From: an uncultured bacterium
GTDB lineage: Bacteria; Bacteroidota; Bacteroidia; Sphingobacteriales; Sphingobacteriaceae
Assembly: GCA_903828245.1 (NCBI GenBank)
Contig: CAIKLP010000046.1
Location: forward strand, 1-64,000
DNA: 64,000 bases
Direction: 5' to 3'
The position numbers and the translations under genes were made by a program. A model generated the notes under the pieces. That model was not told where the DNA came from and ran no database searches. It worked only from the letters and a program-made list of their open reading frames with translations. This document shows, piece after piece, positions 54,388 through 64,000 of this stretch (position 1 is its first letter; every line of letters starts with the position of its first letter).

Positions 54388-55326
54388 ATGAAAATAACGG
54401 TAGTTGGAGCTGGTGCAGTAGGGGCAACCTGTGCAGACAATATAGCTCGTAAAGAATTAGCAAAAGAATTGGTTTTATTAGACATCAAAGAAGGATTTGC
54501 CGAAGGTAAAGCCATGGATATGATGCAAACTGCAGCATTGCTTGGTTTCGATACCAATATTATTGGTTGTACCAACGATTATGCAAAAACGGCGGGAACA
54601 GATGTTGCGGTTATTACTTCTGGTATTCCTAGAAAACCAGGTATGACGCGCGAAGAATTAATTGGTATCAATGCAGGAATTGTAAAAGGCGTTACCGAAA
54701 ATATTTTAAAGCATTCTCCAAATGCCATCATTGTGGTTATTTCTAATCCAATGGATACTATGACTTACCTTGCTTTAAAATCGAGCGGTATTCCTAAAAA
54801 TAGAATTATTGGAATGGGTGGAATTTTAGACAGCGCAAGATTCAAATATTATTTAAGCAAAGAATTAAATTGCTCTTCGAATGATTTACACGGAGTAGTG
54901 GTTGGTGGTCATGGTGATACAACTATGATTCCATTAACACGTTTAGCTACTTTAAATGGATTAGCAATTAGTAATTTATTAAGCGAATCCGAATTAGAAA
55001 AAATTGCAGCAGATACCATGGTTGGTGGCGCTACCCTTACTGGTTTATTAGGCACTTCGGCTTGGTATGCACCAGGTGCAGCGGGTGCGGCCTTAGTGGA
55101 AAGCATTATCCGCGACGAGAAAAAAGTGTTCCCTTGTTGTGTTGCCTTAGATGGCGAATACGGTCAATCAGATATTTGTTTAGGTGTACCAGTAGTGATT
55201 GGTAAAAACGGATGGGAAAAAATTATTGATTACAAATTAAACGAAACAGAACAAGCGGCATTTAATAAAAGTGCAGATGCGGTAAGAAATATGAATCAAG
55301 TTTTAGTAGAAATGAAATTAGTGTAA
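54388..55326 (+). CDS. mdh: Malate dehydrogenase
   Basis: The 312-residue LDH-like enzyme of the citric acid cycle has the NAD site VGAGAVGATCADN, DIKEGFAEGKAMDM and substrate-binding RKPGMTREEL. The catalytic His is in GGHGDTTMIP. Motifs and length match the tetrameric LDH-type MDH usual in Bacteroidota. A bidirectional terminator separates it from gyrB. Confidence 0.97.
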   Translation: MKITVVGAGAVGATCADNIARKELAKELVLLDIKEGFAEGKAMDMMQTAALLGFDTNIIGCTNDYAKTAGTDVAVITSGIPRKPGMTREELIGINAGIVKGVTENILKHSPNAIIVVISNPMDTMTYLALKSSGIPKNRIIGMGGILDSARFKYYLSKELNCSSNDLHGVVVGGHGDTTMIPLTRLATLNGLAISNLLSESELEKIAADTMVGGATLTGLLGTSAWYAPGAAGAALVESIIRDEKKVFPCCVALDGEYGQSDICLGVPVVIGKNGWEKIIDYKLNETEQAAFNKSADAVRNMNQVLVEMKLV

Positions 55327-55349
55327 TTGCATTTTTCTAAAAATTAATC

Positions 55350-55387
55350 AAAAAAAAATCAGCTAATTTATTAGCTGATTTTTTTTT
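55350..55387. terminator. Bidirectional terminator between mdh and gyrB
   Basis: AATCAGCTAA (55357-55366) pairs perfectly with TTAGCTGATT (55371-55380), with eight A before and a T run after. Confidence 0.93.
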
Positions 55388-55404
55388 GATTAAAAATATT
55401 TTAA

Positions 55405-57375
<1,971 letters not shown>

Positions 57376-57470
57376 TCAATAGTTTCAAAGATACCTTTTT
57401 TTGCCCGCAAATGGGAATGAATTTTGTCGATAAATCGAACTTTTTTTCAACATTTTGTGAAGTATTTAAT

Positions 57471-57478
57471 TACCTTTG
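57471..57478 (+). promoter_or_regulatory. Candidate -7 element of the SlyD-OmpH operon
   Basis: TACCTTTG matches TAnnTTTG exactly, about 100 bp before the ATG at 57580. A TTTG at 57454 lies only 13 bp upstream, shorter than the usual -33 spacing. Confidence 0.4.
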
Positions 57479-57579
57479 ACGCTGGAAATTTTGATGTTTT
57501 GATTAATGGCTAAAAATCCTTTAAAATGCCCTATTTGAAAGGGTTTTTCCTGTTTCTAAATTTTAAAAAAAAAGTATAA

Positions 57580-58092
57580 ATGAAAGTATCAGCAAACAAA
57601 GTAGTGTCTTTGACCTATGAATTAAAAATTGAAGATGGCACAGAGATGCTAATGGTAGAAAAAGTAACACCAGAAACCCTGTTTGTTTACTTACATGGAA
57701 TGGGTGGTTTGCCACCTAAATTTGAGGAGTCAATTGACAACCTTGCTATAGGAGAAGCATTTAGCTTTAAATTGAGCAAAGAAGAATCTGGTTATGGCGA
57801 AATTGACGAAACAGCTATTGTAGATTTACCCAAAGATATCTTTGTGGTAGATGGTAAATTTGATGACGAAATGATTGTGTCGGGTCATTTTATTCCAATG
57901 ACAGATAACGAAGGCAATAAAATGCAAGGCTTAGTGTTAGAGGTTGGCGAAGCAACTATTAAAATGGACTTCAATCACCCATTAGCGGGTCGTGACTTGT
58001 TTTTCGATGGTTTGATTCATGATGTAAGAGAAGCAACAGCAGAAGAAATGGATCATGGACATGTGCATGGCGAAGGAGGACACCAACATTAA
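57580..58092 (+). CDS. slyD: FKBP-type peptidyl-prolyl isomerase, SlyD-like
   Basis: The 170-residue cytoplasmic protein has the SlyD layout: an FKBP part starting MKVSANKVVSLTYELKIEDG, an inserted-flap domain (about 70-125) and a return segment KMDFNHPLAGRDLFF. The tail is histidine-rich (DHGHVHGEGGHQH), as in metal-binding SlyD. The usual active-site pattern is altered in the HGMGGLPPKFEESIDNLAIGE segment. It is followed 2 bp later by an OmpH-like gene, so both are likely chaperones cotranscribed. Confidence 0.9.
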   Translation: MKVSANKVVSLTYELKIEDGTEMLMVEKVTPETLFVYLHGMGGLPPKFEESIDNLAIGEAFSFKLSKEESGYGEIDETAIVDLPKDIFVVDGKFDDEMIVSGHFIPMTDNEGNKMQGLVLEVGEATIKMDFNHPLAGRDLFFDGLIHDVREATAEEMDHGHVHGEGGHQH

Positions 58093-58094
58093 TT

Positions 58095-58670
58095 ATGAAA
58101 AATTTATCAGTTTACTTAAACATTGTTTTAATTATTGCAGTTGTTGTTTTATATATTTTAAGATGGCAAGATCAAGCTAATCAAAACACATCTCCTGCAT
58201 TAAGTTCGACAAATGCAGCAACAACAGTATATGTAAATGGTGATTCTTTATTGAATAATTACGATTATTTTATTGATGCCAAAAAAGATTTTGAAGCCAA
58301 AACCAAACAGGTAGAAAACGTTATTATGGCTAAGCGTGGCGTATTAGAAAAAGAAATTGGTGCCTATCAGCAAAGTGCCGCAGGCATGAGTACAGAGCAG
58401 CGTGCTAGTGTCGAAGAATCTTTGATGAAAAAGCAAGAATCGTTTAAGCAATACAGCGAAAATGCAAGTGCAAGTTTACAAGAAGAACAAGCTAAATTTA
58501 ACGAAGCATTATTTGATAAAGTAGCGGCTTACCTTAAAGAATTTAGTAAAGATAAAAAATATAAAATCGTGATGAACTATGCAAAAGGTACTGGTATTTT
58601 ATTTGCAAATGATAGTTTAGACATTACGCAAGATGTTTTAAAAGGTTTAAATAAAGCCTATAAAAAATAA
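58095..58670 (+). CDS. OmpH/Skp-like envelope protein
   Basis: The 191-residue protein has an N-terminal hydrophobic helix (about 4-22) that acts as signal or anchor. The domain that follows has the Skp/OmpH form: VYVNGDSLLNNYDYF, a long coiled helix (about 60-125) and a C-terminal segment GTGILFANDSLDITQDVLKGLN. Skp-type proteins hold unfolded outer-membrane proteins in the periplasm. It starts 2 bp after slyD. Confidence 0.88.
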   Translation: MKNLSVYLNIVLIIAVVVLYILRWQDQANQNTSPALSSTNAATTVYVNGDSLLNNYDYFIDAKKDFEAKTKQVENVIMAKRGVLEKEIGAYQQSAAGMSTEQRASVEESLMKKQESFKQYSENASASLQEEQAKFNEALFDKVAAYLKEFSKDKKYKIVMNYAKGTGILFANDSLDITQDVLKGLNKAYKK

Positions 58671-58691
58671 AATTTTTAAAAAAATTTTTTA

Positions 58692-58727
58692 AATGCGATG
58701 GAAGCTCTTTCATCGCATTTTTTTTGT
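58692..58727 (+). terminator. Terminator after the OmpH-like gene
   Basis: AATGCGATG (58692-58700) and CATCGCATT (58711-58719) form a perfect stem with a 10-base loop, followed by T8. Confidence 0.9.
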
Positions 58728-58887
58728 CCTTTTTTTTGCGGCAACGAGCTATTTTTTTCCGCAATTCGATCCATTTTTCCCTCCATTCGATCCATTTTTT
58801 TCCCGACAACGCGCTTTTCTCCATTTTTCATGTTTTTGGGCATTTATTCGTTTTTAGTATCGCTATAGGCATGTTGAAAACTTTTTA
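58728..58887. other. T/C-rich spacer with a short tandem repeat
   Basis: ATTCGATCCATTTTT occurs twice with a 21-bp period (58764 and 58785). The rest is T-rich with no gene; the reading frame on the other strand is a Lys/Arg-rich artefact that also crosses the terminator. Confidence 0.5.
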
Positions 58888-58917
58888 GTGGTAAGATGTG
58901 GTAAAAAGTGGTAAGAA
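58888..58917 (+). promoter_or_regulatory. Candidate MraZ operator (three direct repeats)
   Basis: GTGGTAAGAT, GTGGTAAAAA and GTGGTAAGAA follow one another with an exact 10-bp period, ending 41 bp before the mraZ ATG. In E. coli MraZ binds three TGGGN repeats separated by 5 bp, the same 10-bp spacing. Confidence 0.7.
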
Positions 58918-58957
58918 TATTTAAATTTACTACATCAATCAGCGATAAAATCACCAT

Positions 58958-59422
58958 ATGAGTCAGTTTTTAGGAGAATTTGAGTGTAAAGTAGACCCCA
59001 AAGGAAGAATCATGCTTCCGGCAGGTTTAAAGAAGCAACTGTCGCCAGCAGCTGAAGGACGCTTTGTGATTAATCGTGGATTCGAGAAATGTTTGGTTTT
59101 ATATCCTTTGAACGAATGGCAAACCATCAGTGCCGAGGTAAATAAGCTCAACTTATACAATAAGAAAAACAGAGACTTTGCCAGGTACTTTTTTAGAGGG
59201 GCCTCGGAATTAATGTTAGACGGTACTAATAGATTGTTATTGCCAAAAGCTTTAACCGAATATGCCGACATAGATAAAGACTTAATCTTATTTGCTTATT
59301 CCAACCGAATTGAAGTTTGGTCTAAAGCAAATTACGATAAGCTATTAACCGATGAGCCAGCAGATTTTGCATCACTGGCCGAAGAGGTAATGGGCAAGCC
59401 AAAGGAGGGCTTACATGAGTAA
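58958..59422 (+). CDS. mraZ: Transcriptional regulator MraZ
   Basis: The 154-residue protein has two AbrB-like repeats (about 1-60 and 75-140), with GEFECKVDPKGRIMLPAGL and MLDGTNRLLLPKALTEYADID as the matching motifs. MraZ forms rings that bind repeats upstream of the division/cell-wall cluster and usually represses it. It is the first gene of the cluster and overlaps rsmH by 8 bp. Confidence 0.97.
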   Translation: MSQFLGEFECKVDPKGRIMLPAGLKKQLSPAAEGRFVINRGFEKCLVLYPLNEWQTISAEVNKLNLYNKKNRDFARYFFRGASELMLDGTNRLLLPKALTEYADIDKDLILFAYSNRIEVWSKANYDKLLTDEPADFASLAEEVMGKPKEGLHE

Positions 59423-60317
59423 GTATCATCAACCAGTCATGTTGTCGGAATGTTTAGATGGCATGAATATAAAAGCAGATGGTATTTATGTAGATGTAAC
59501 TTTTGGCGGCGGTGGACACAGCCGTGCAATTTTAGCCAAGCTTGGTCCGAATGGAATTTTAATTGGATTCGATCAAGATCCAGATGCTTTGCAAAATGTG
59601 ATCGACGACGATCGATTTATTTTTATTGATCAAAACTTTCAGTTCTTAAAAAACAATTTACGCTTACATCAAATTGGAAAAGTAGATGGAATTTTAGCCG
59701 ATTTAGGTGTTTCCTCTCATCAGTTTGATGATGCTGCAAGGGGCTTTTCTATTCGCTTTGACGCAGATTTAGATATGCGTATGGATCAGAGCCGTGCTTT
59801 AACAGCAAAAAAAATTATTGCCACTTATACAGAGGCAGATTTGCATAAAATATTTGGCATGTATGGCGAATTACACAATGCAAAAACATTGGCCAATTTA
59901 ATTGTCAAATCGCGTCAGATCAATGAGATTAACACGGTTGCGCAATTAAAAGATATTGTAAAGCCAATTGCAAAACGAGGAAAAGAAAATCAATATTTCG
60001 CGCAAGTATTTCAAGCATTAAGAATTGAAGTAAACCAAGAGCTCGATGTATTAAAAGATTTTTTAATGCAAACAGAAGAAGTATTAAAACCAGAAGGAAG
60101 ATTAGTGGTCATGTCTTACCATTCTTTAGAAGATAGATTGGTGAAAAATTATATACAAAAAGGAAAATTTTCTGGTTTGTTAGAAAAAGATTTATATGGT
60201 AATACTACGGTGCCATTTAGCATGGTGAGCCGCAAAGCCATCATCGCTAGCGAAGCAGAGTTAAGCATCAACAATAGAGCACGCAGTGCAAAATTAAGAA
60301 TAGCAGCAAAAAACTAA
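59415..60317 (+). CDS. rsmH: 16S rRNA (cytosine(1402)-N(4))-methyltransferase
   Basis: The 300-residue SAM-dependent enzyme has YVDVTFGGGGHSRAIL at the SAM site, ILADLGVSSHQFD, the GKENQYFAQVFQALRIEVNQEL stretch and VMSYHSLEDRLVK. It methylates C1402 in the P-site region of 16S rRNA. The ATG overlaps the mraZ end (8 bp), and the stop is followed at once by the FtsL-like ATG. Confidence 0.97.
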   Translation: MSKYHQPVMLSECLDGMNIKADGIYVDVTFGGGGHSRAILAKLGPNGILIGFDQDPDALQNVIDDDRFIFIDQNFQFLKNNLRLHQIGKVDGILADLGVSSHQFDDAARGFSIRFDADLDMRMDQSRALTAKKIIATYTEADLHKIFGMYGELHNAKTLANLIVKSRQINEINTVAQLKDIVKPIAKRGKENQYFAQVFQALRIEVNQELDVLKDFLMQTEEVLKPEGRLVVMSYHSLEDRLVKNYIQKGKFSGLLEKDLYGNTTVPFSMVSRKAIIASEAELSINNRARSAKLRIAAKN

Positions 60318-60728
60318 ATGAAAAGGCCAAATAGAATAAGAACAAATGATCCAGTTGCAGAAGCGTCTTCGGTAATAGAAGAGGAGCCTGTGATTGAATT
60401 AAAAAAACAGGAGCCAGCTGTTTCGCCCATCGACTCTTTATTTTCTTCCGAATTTTTTAGTAAAGAAAATGTGAGTAATGGATTACCATTTATTTTTTTT
60501 CTAGCCATGTTGGGCATGTTATACATAGCAAACCATCATTATGCCGAAAAAAGCGTAAGGAATTCGGAAAAAATAAAAAAAGAATTAAAAGAATTGTATT
60601 GGGAACACCTCAATACCAGTTCTAATTTAATGACACAAAGTAAACAAACCGAGGTGGCTAAATTAACCGAAGTGTTTGGCTTAAAAGAATCAGTAGTTCC
60701 ACCAACCAAGCTTGAAGTAAACGAATAA
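60318..60728 (+). CDS. ftsL: FtsL-like division protein
   Basis: The 136-residue bitopic protein has an extended N-terminal cytoplasmic region (about 1-54, rich in Glu/Pro), one transmembrane helix (about 55-71) and a short periplasmic coiled segment (HYAEKSVRNSEKIKKELKEL). Sequence is poorly conserved in this family; the assignment rests on topology and on its position between rsmH and ftsI. The long N-terminal region is seen in Bacteroidota FtsL-like proteins. It overlaps ftsI by 1 bp. Confidence 0.85.
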   Translation: MKRPNRIRTNDPVAEASSVIEEEPVIELKKQEPAVSPIDSLFSSEFFSKENVSNGLPFIFFLAMLGMLYIANHHYAEKSVRNSEKIKKELKELYWEHLNTSSNLMTQSKQTEVAKLTEVFGLKESVVPPTKLEVNE

Positions 60729-62830
60729 TGAACATCAGGAAAAACATAATTTTAAGAGTTTATCTAGCATTTTTCATGCTTGCCATTGTGGCTGTGGGTA
60801 TACTCGGTAGGGTTTTTCAGCTGCAAAATATTCAAGGAGAAAAGTGGAGAAAATTATCTGATAGCTTAACTACTAAATTGGTTAATGTGCCAGCCATCAG
60901 AGGAAATATTTATTCTTCGGATGGAAGTTTGCTTGCCACTTCTTTGCCAGAATACGAATTGCGTTTTGATTTAATGGCAGAAAAAGTAACAGACGAAATC
61001 TTCAATAGCAAAGTAGATTCTTTAGCTTATTGTTTAGCAGATTTATTTAAAGATAAAACAGCCGCAGATTATGAACGAAAAATGATTGCAGCGCGTAATC
61101 ATAAAGAACGATATTATTTATTGAAAAGAAATGTTACTTATTTAGAATTAAAGAAAATCAGAACATTTCCAATTTTTAGATTAGGAAAAAATAAAGGAGG
61201 ATTACTTTTTATTCAAAAGAATAAAAGAATTCAACCATTTAAATCTTTAGCCCCTCGATTAATAGGTTATAAAATTGATGGCGTGCAACCCGTTGGCTTG
61301 GAAGGTGCATTCGATAAAGAGCTTGGCGGTGAACCCGGAAAAAGATTAATGCAAAGAATTTCGGGTGGTGTATGGATGCCATTAAACGAAGAAGATGAAA
61401 TTGCAGCAAAAAACGGCGTTGATATTATCAGCACTTTAGATGTAAACTACCAAGACGTTGCGCAAAAAGCTTTGAATCAGCAACTCATTAAACATGATGC
61501 CCACCATGGCTGTGTGGTATTAATGGAAGTAGCTACAGGCGAAATTAAAGCGATTGCTAATTTAACTCGAATAGAAAAAGGAATTTATAAAGAGACCTAT
61601 AATTATGCCGTTGGCGAAGCAACCGAACCAGGCTCTACTTTTAAATTGGCTTCTTATCTAGCTGCTTTAGAAGATGGTATGTTTGATACCTCAACAGTAG
61701 AGAATACAACCGGTGGAGTTGTTGAATTTAGTGGGCATAAAATTAAAGATTCGCACGAGGGCGGTTACGGTATCATCCCTATGCGTAAAGCCTTTGAGTT
61801 GTCTTCGAATGTGGCTATATCTAAACAGATAACGAACGGCTATAATGGAAAGGCTTCACTTTTTATCAATCGATTAAAGGCCTTTGGTCTAGGCGAAGAT
61901 TTGCCGATTGAAATTGCGGGTTCGCCTAAAACTAGAATTATAGAGCCAAATACTCCTGCATGGAATGACCTTACCATGCCAACTTTATCGATGGGTTATG
62001 CTATTTTATTGACTCCATTAAAAACTTTAACACTTTACAATGCAGTTGCCAACAATGGTGTTATGGTTTCTCCAAAATTTGTCCGCGAATTAAGAAGCGG
62101 TGGACAATTGGTTAAAGCATACGAGCCAATTATTATCAGAAAGAAAATTGCTTCGGATGCATCGATTGGAAAAATGCGAAAATTAATGGAGGGTGTAGTA
62201 AAACAGGGTACTGCAAAAAATTTAAGCACGACTATTTATTCTATTGCAGGTAAAACCGGAACAGCTGTAATAGCCGGTGGTGCTGGGGGTTACGCGAACA
62301 AGCGTTATTTGGCTTCGTTTTGTGGTTACTTCCCTGCCGATTTTCCAAAGTATTCTATGATTGTCGTAATTACCGATCCATCTATGTCGGGTTATTATGG
62401 AAACGTGGTTGCGGGTCCAATATTTAAAGAGATTGCAGATAAAGTTTACGCAACAAGTTTAACCATGCATAATGATAATGCAAATGCTTTAGCTGTTGCC
62501 ATTGCACCTACTTACCCAGATGCAAAATCGGGAGATAAAACAAAAACAGTTTTGGCTTATCAAAAAATGGGTATTAAAGCTCCAGCAAATTTCGAAGCAG
62601 CTTATGTTAGTATCGATAAAAATGAAAACGGTGTGAGTCTTAGTCCTAAAGCAATGATTGCGGGTTTGGTTCCAAATGTAGTAGGCATGGGCTTGCAAGA
62701 TGCATTGTACTTAATAGAAAACGAAGGAATGATTGCGATTGTAAATGGTAGTGGAAAGATTACCAATCAATCTATTAATGCAGGAGCAAAAGTAAATAAA
62801 GGAAGTCGAATCGTATTAGATTTAAGATAA
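60728..62830 (+). CDS. ftsI: Division transpeptidase (PBP3/FtsI type) with PASTA domain
   Basis: The 700-residue class B penicillin-binding protein has a transmembrane helix (about 9-27), the dimerisation domain with RGNIYSSDGSLLATS, and the transpeptidase motifs STFK (303-306), SSN (359-361) and KTG (509-511). A C-terminal PASTA repeat (about 640-700, VPNVVGMGLQDALYLIENEG) is present, as in Spo VD-like enzymes. It makes septal peptidoglycan. Its stop overlaps the murE start (TAATG). Confidence 0.96.
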   Translation: MNIRKNIILRVYLAFFMLAIVAVGILGRVFQLQNIQGEKWRKLSDSLTTKLVNVPAIRGNIYSSDGSLLATSLPEYELRFDLMAEKVTDEIFNSKVDSLAYCLADLFKDKTAADYERKMIAARNHKERYYLLKRNVTYLELKKIRTFPIFRLGKNKGGLLFIQKNKRIQPFKSLAPRLIGYKIDGVQPVGLEGAFDKELGGEPGKRLMQRISGGVWMPLNEEDEIAAKNGVDIISTLDVNYQDVAQKALNQQLIKHDAHHGCVVLMEVATGEIKAIANLTRIEKGIYKETYNYAVGEATEPGSTFKLASYLAALEDGMFDTSTVENTTGGVVEFSGHKIKDSHEGGYGIIPMRKAFELSSNVAISKQITNGYNGKASLFINRLKAFGLGEDLPIEIAGSPKTRIIEPNTPAWNDLTMPTLSMGYAILLTPLKTLTLYNAVANNGVMVSPKFVRELRSGGQLVKAYEPIIIRKKIASDASIGKMRKLMEGVVKQGTAKNLSTTIYSIAGKTGTAVIAGGAGGYANKRYLASFCGYFPADFPKYSMIVVITDPSMSGYYGNVVAGPIFKEIADKVYATSLTMHNDNANALAVAIAPTYPDAKSGDKTKTVLAYQKMGIKAPANFEAAYVSIDKNENGVSLSPKAMIAGLVPNVVGMGLQDALYLIENEGMIAIVNGSGKITNQSINAGAKVNKGSRIVLDLR

Positions 62831-64000
62831 TGAAATTAAGTGCCTTATTAAGTTCTTGTAAAATTTTGGAGTTGGTAGGCAATACCGAGCAAGACATTAC
62901 GGGCATTTGTTTCGATTCAAGAAAAGTGAGTGCTTCGTCTATGTTCATTGCTACGGTAGGAACAGTGGCAGATGGACACCAATTTATTACCAGCGCAATT
63001 GAAAAAGGGGCAAGTGTAATTGTCTGCGAAAAATTACCTAAGAAATTAGATTCAACAGTTACCTATGTTGTAGTAGATAATAGTAGCCGTGCCATGGGAT
63101 TAATTGCGGCAGCCTATTACCAACATCCTTCTAAAAAATTAAAATTAGTTGGTGTAACGGGTACTAATGGCAAAACAACTGTTGCTACTTTGCTTAGTAA
63201 TTTATTTCAAGCATTAGGTTATAAAGTAGGTTTGCTATCTACAGTCGAAAATAAAATAAATAATACCGTAATACCCTCTACCCATACTACACCTGATAGT
63301 ATTACCATTAACGAACTTTTATTAGACATGATTGCTGCTAATTGTGATTATTGTTTTATGGAAGTAAGTTCGCATGCAACGGTTCAAGAACGCATTGCTG
63401 GCTTAAGTTTTACAGGCGGTATTTTTACGAATATCTCACACGATCATTTAGATTTCCATCAAACATTTGAAGAATATATCAAAGCAAAAAAATACTTTTT
63501 TGATCAATTACCTGCTTCGGCTTTTGCATTAACCAATTCGGATGATAAGCGTGGCGCAGTGATGTTGCAAAACACAAAGGCACATGCTAAAACATATGCC
63601 TTGCAGTCGATGGCTACTTTCAAAGCAAAAATAATTGAAAATCAATTTTCAGGTTTGTTTTTAAATATAGATGCCGAAGAAGTTTGGTTTAAAATGGTCG
63701 GCAGTTTTAATGCCTATAATTTATTGGCTGTTTATGCTACGGCCATGTTGCTTGATCAAGATAAAACAAGGGTCTTAACTATTTTATCTACGCTAAGTGG
63801 TGCCGAAGGAAGATTCGATTATACCATTGCGCCCAATGGAGTTATAGGTATTGTAGATTATGCGCATACACCAGATGCTATTAAAAATGTATTGCAAACC
63901 ATTGCCAATATTAGAAAAGGCAACGAAACAGTTATCGCTATTGTGGGTTGTGGTGGCGATCGCGATAAAACAAAAAGACCCATCATGGCCGAAGTAGCTT
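62830..64000 (+). CDS. murE: UDP-MurNAc-tripeptide (DAP-adding) ligase, partial
   Basis: The first 390 residues are present; the gene runs off the window. It starts MKLSALLSSCKILELVGNTE. Visible motifs are the ATP loop VGVTGTNGKTT, the substrate-binding TTPDS, EVSSHA, the IFTNISHDHLDFHQTF stretch with the carbamylated-lysine region EYIKAKKYFF, and the Mur central/C-terminal segments DYAHTPDAIKNVL and GCGGDRDKTKRP. It adds meso-diaminopimelate to UDP-MurNAc-Ala-Glu; the DAP specificity motif (DNPR) would lie beyond the end. The ATG overlaps the ftsI stop. Confidence 0.93.
   Translation, partial: MKLSALLSSCKILELVGNTEQDITGICFDSRKVSASSMFIATVGTVADGHQFITSAIEKGASVIVCEKLPKKLDSTVTYVVVDNSSRAMGLIAAAYYQHPSKKLKLVGVTGTNGKTTVATLLSNLFQALGYKVGLLSTVENKINNTVIPSTHTTPDSITINELLLDMIAANCDYCFMEVSSHATVQERIAGLSFTGGIFTNISHDHLDFHQTFEEYIKAKKYFFDQLPASAFALTNSDDKRGAVMLQNTKAHAKTYALQSMATFKAKIIENQFSGLFLNIDAEEVWFKMVGSFNAYNLLAVYATAMLLDQDKTRVLTILSTLSGAEGRFDYTIAPNGVIGIVDYAHTPDAIKNVLQTIANIRKGNETVIAIVGCGGDRDKTKRPIMAEVA

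Noticed and set aside
58624-58824. A leftward 66-residue Lys/Arg-rich frame (KWIEWREKWIELRKK)
   Set aside because: It overlaps the OmpH gene end and its terminator, is built from the short tandem repeat and T-rich tract, and has no supporting neighbour or start context.

Overview
The window looks like a chromosomal segment of a Bacteroidota bacterium, most likely near the Chitinophagales. The gene order (tRNA-Tyr/Gly/Thr, tuf, tRNA-Trp, secE, nusG, rplKAJL, rpoBC), the A/T-rich coding style, TAnnTTTG promoter elements in place of E. coli -10 boxes, the C-terminal type IX secretion sorting domain on a laminarinase, lipoproteins with short lipoboxes, and the DUF3467 and DUF6132 proteins all fit this phylum. 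Most of the window is core genome. I saw no prophage, insertion sequence or CRISPR array.

Layout. 1-13.2 kb: tRNAs and the transcription/translation block from tuf to rpoC, with hairpins between several genes. 13.2-20.3 kb: a minus-strand run dapD, glycosyltransferase, tsaC, cca, a pRiA4b-type protein, miaA and an MFS transporter. 20.4-23 kb: an Hsp15-like S4 protein, a fatty acid desaturase, HU and msrB. 23.2-27.9 kb: a three-gene operon for a 2-oxoacid:ferredoxin oxidoreductase with its own FAD/NAD(P)/ferredoxin protein. 28-31.2 kb: a membrane methyltransferase, a coiled-coil membrane protein, a 34-residue basic protein and purT. 31.5-39.7 kb: a nitrous oxide respiration region (cytochrome c, clade II-like nosZ, a fused nosL, nosD, nosF, nosY on the minus strand, with an unrecognised His-rich membrane protein and a fasciclin lipoprotein beside it). 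40-43.6 kb: tRNA-Glu with an unusual palindromic tail, then two GAPDH paralogues around pgk. 43.7-48.8 kb: a FabH-like ketosynthase, obg, adk, a beta carbonic anhydrase, a bestrophin and a divergent TetR regulator. 48.8-52.6 kb: a sulfur/thiol relay cluster (three rhodanese domains, two thioredoxin domains, a metal-binding domain, DUF6132, a Crp/Fnr regulator) and a secreted GH16 laminarinase. 52.7-58.7 kb: tRNA-Arg, peroxiredoxin, an RmlD-like reductase, mdh, gyrB, a SlyD-like PPIase and an OmpH-like protein. 58.9-64 kb: the start of the division/cell-wall cluster (mraZ, rsmH, ftsL-like, ftsI, murE cut by the window end).

The most interesting parts are regulatory and architectural. The nos promoter carries two TGAT-N4-ATCA dyads 22 bp apart, the nearer one about 42 bp from the inferred start. 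The gene after nosZ is a membrane protein fused in frame to NosL with a complete lipoprotein signal peptide buried at the join, and a terminator sits between the two genes. MraZ appears to have a three-repeat operator with exact 10-bp spacing. The 3' end of tRNA-Glu is partly duplicated around a nested palindrome. A Crp/Fnr-type box lies at about -42 of the sulfur relay genes, next to the gene of a Crp/Fnr protein with an altered recognition helix. Functional assignments rest on recognised family motifs; regulatory links are inferred from sequence.
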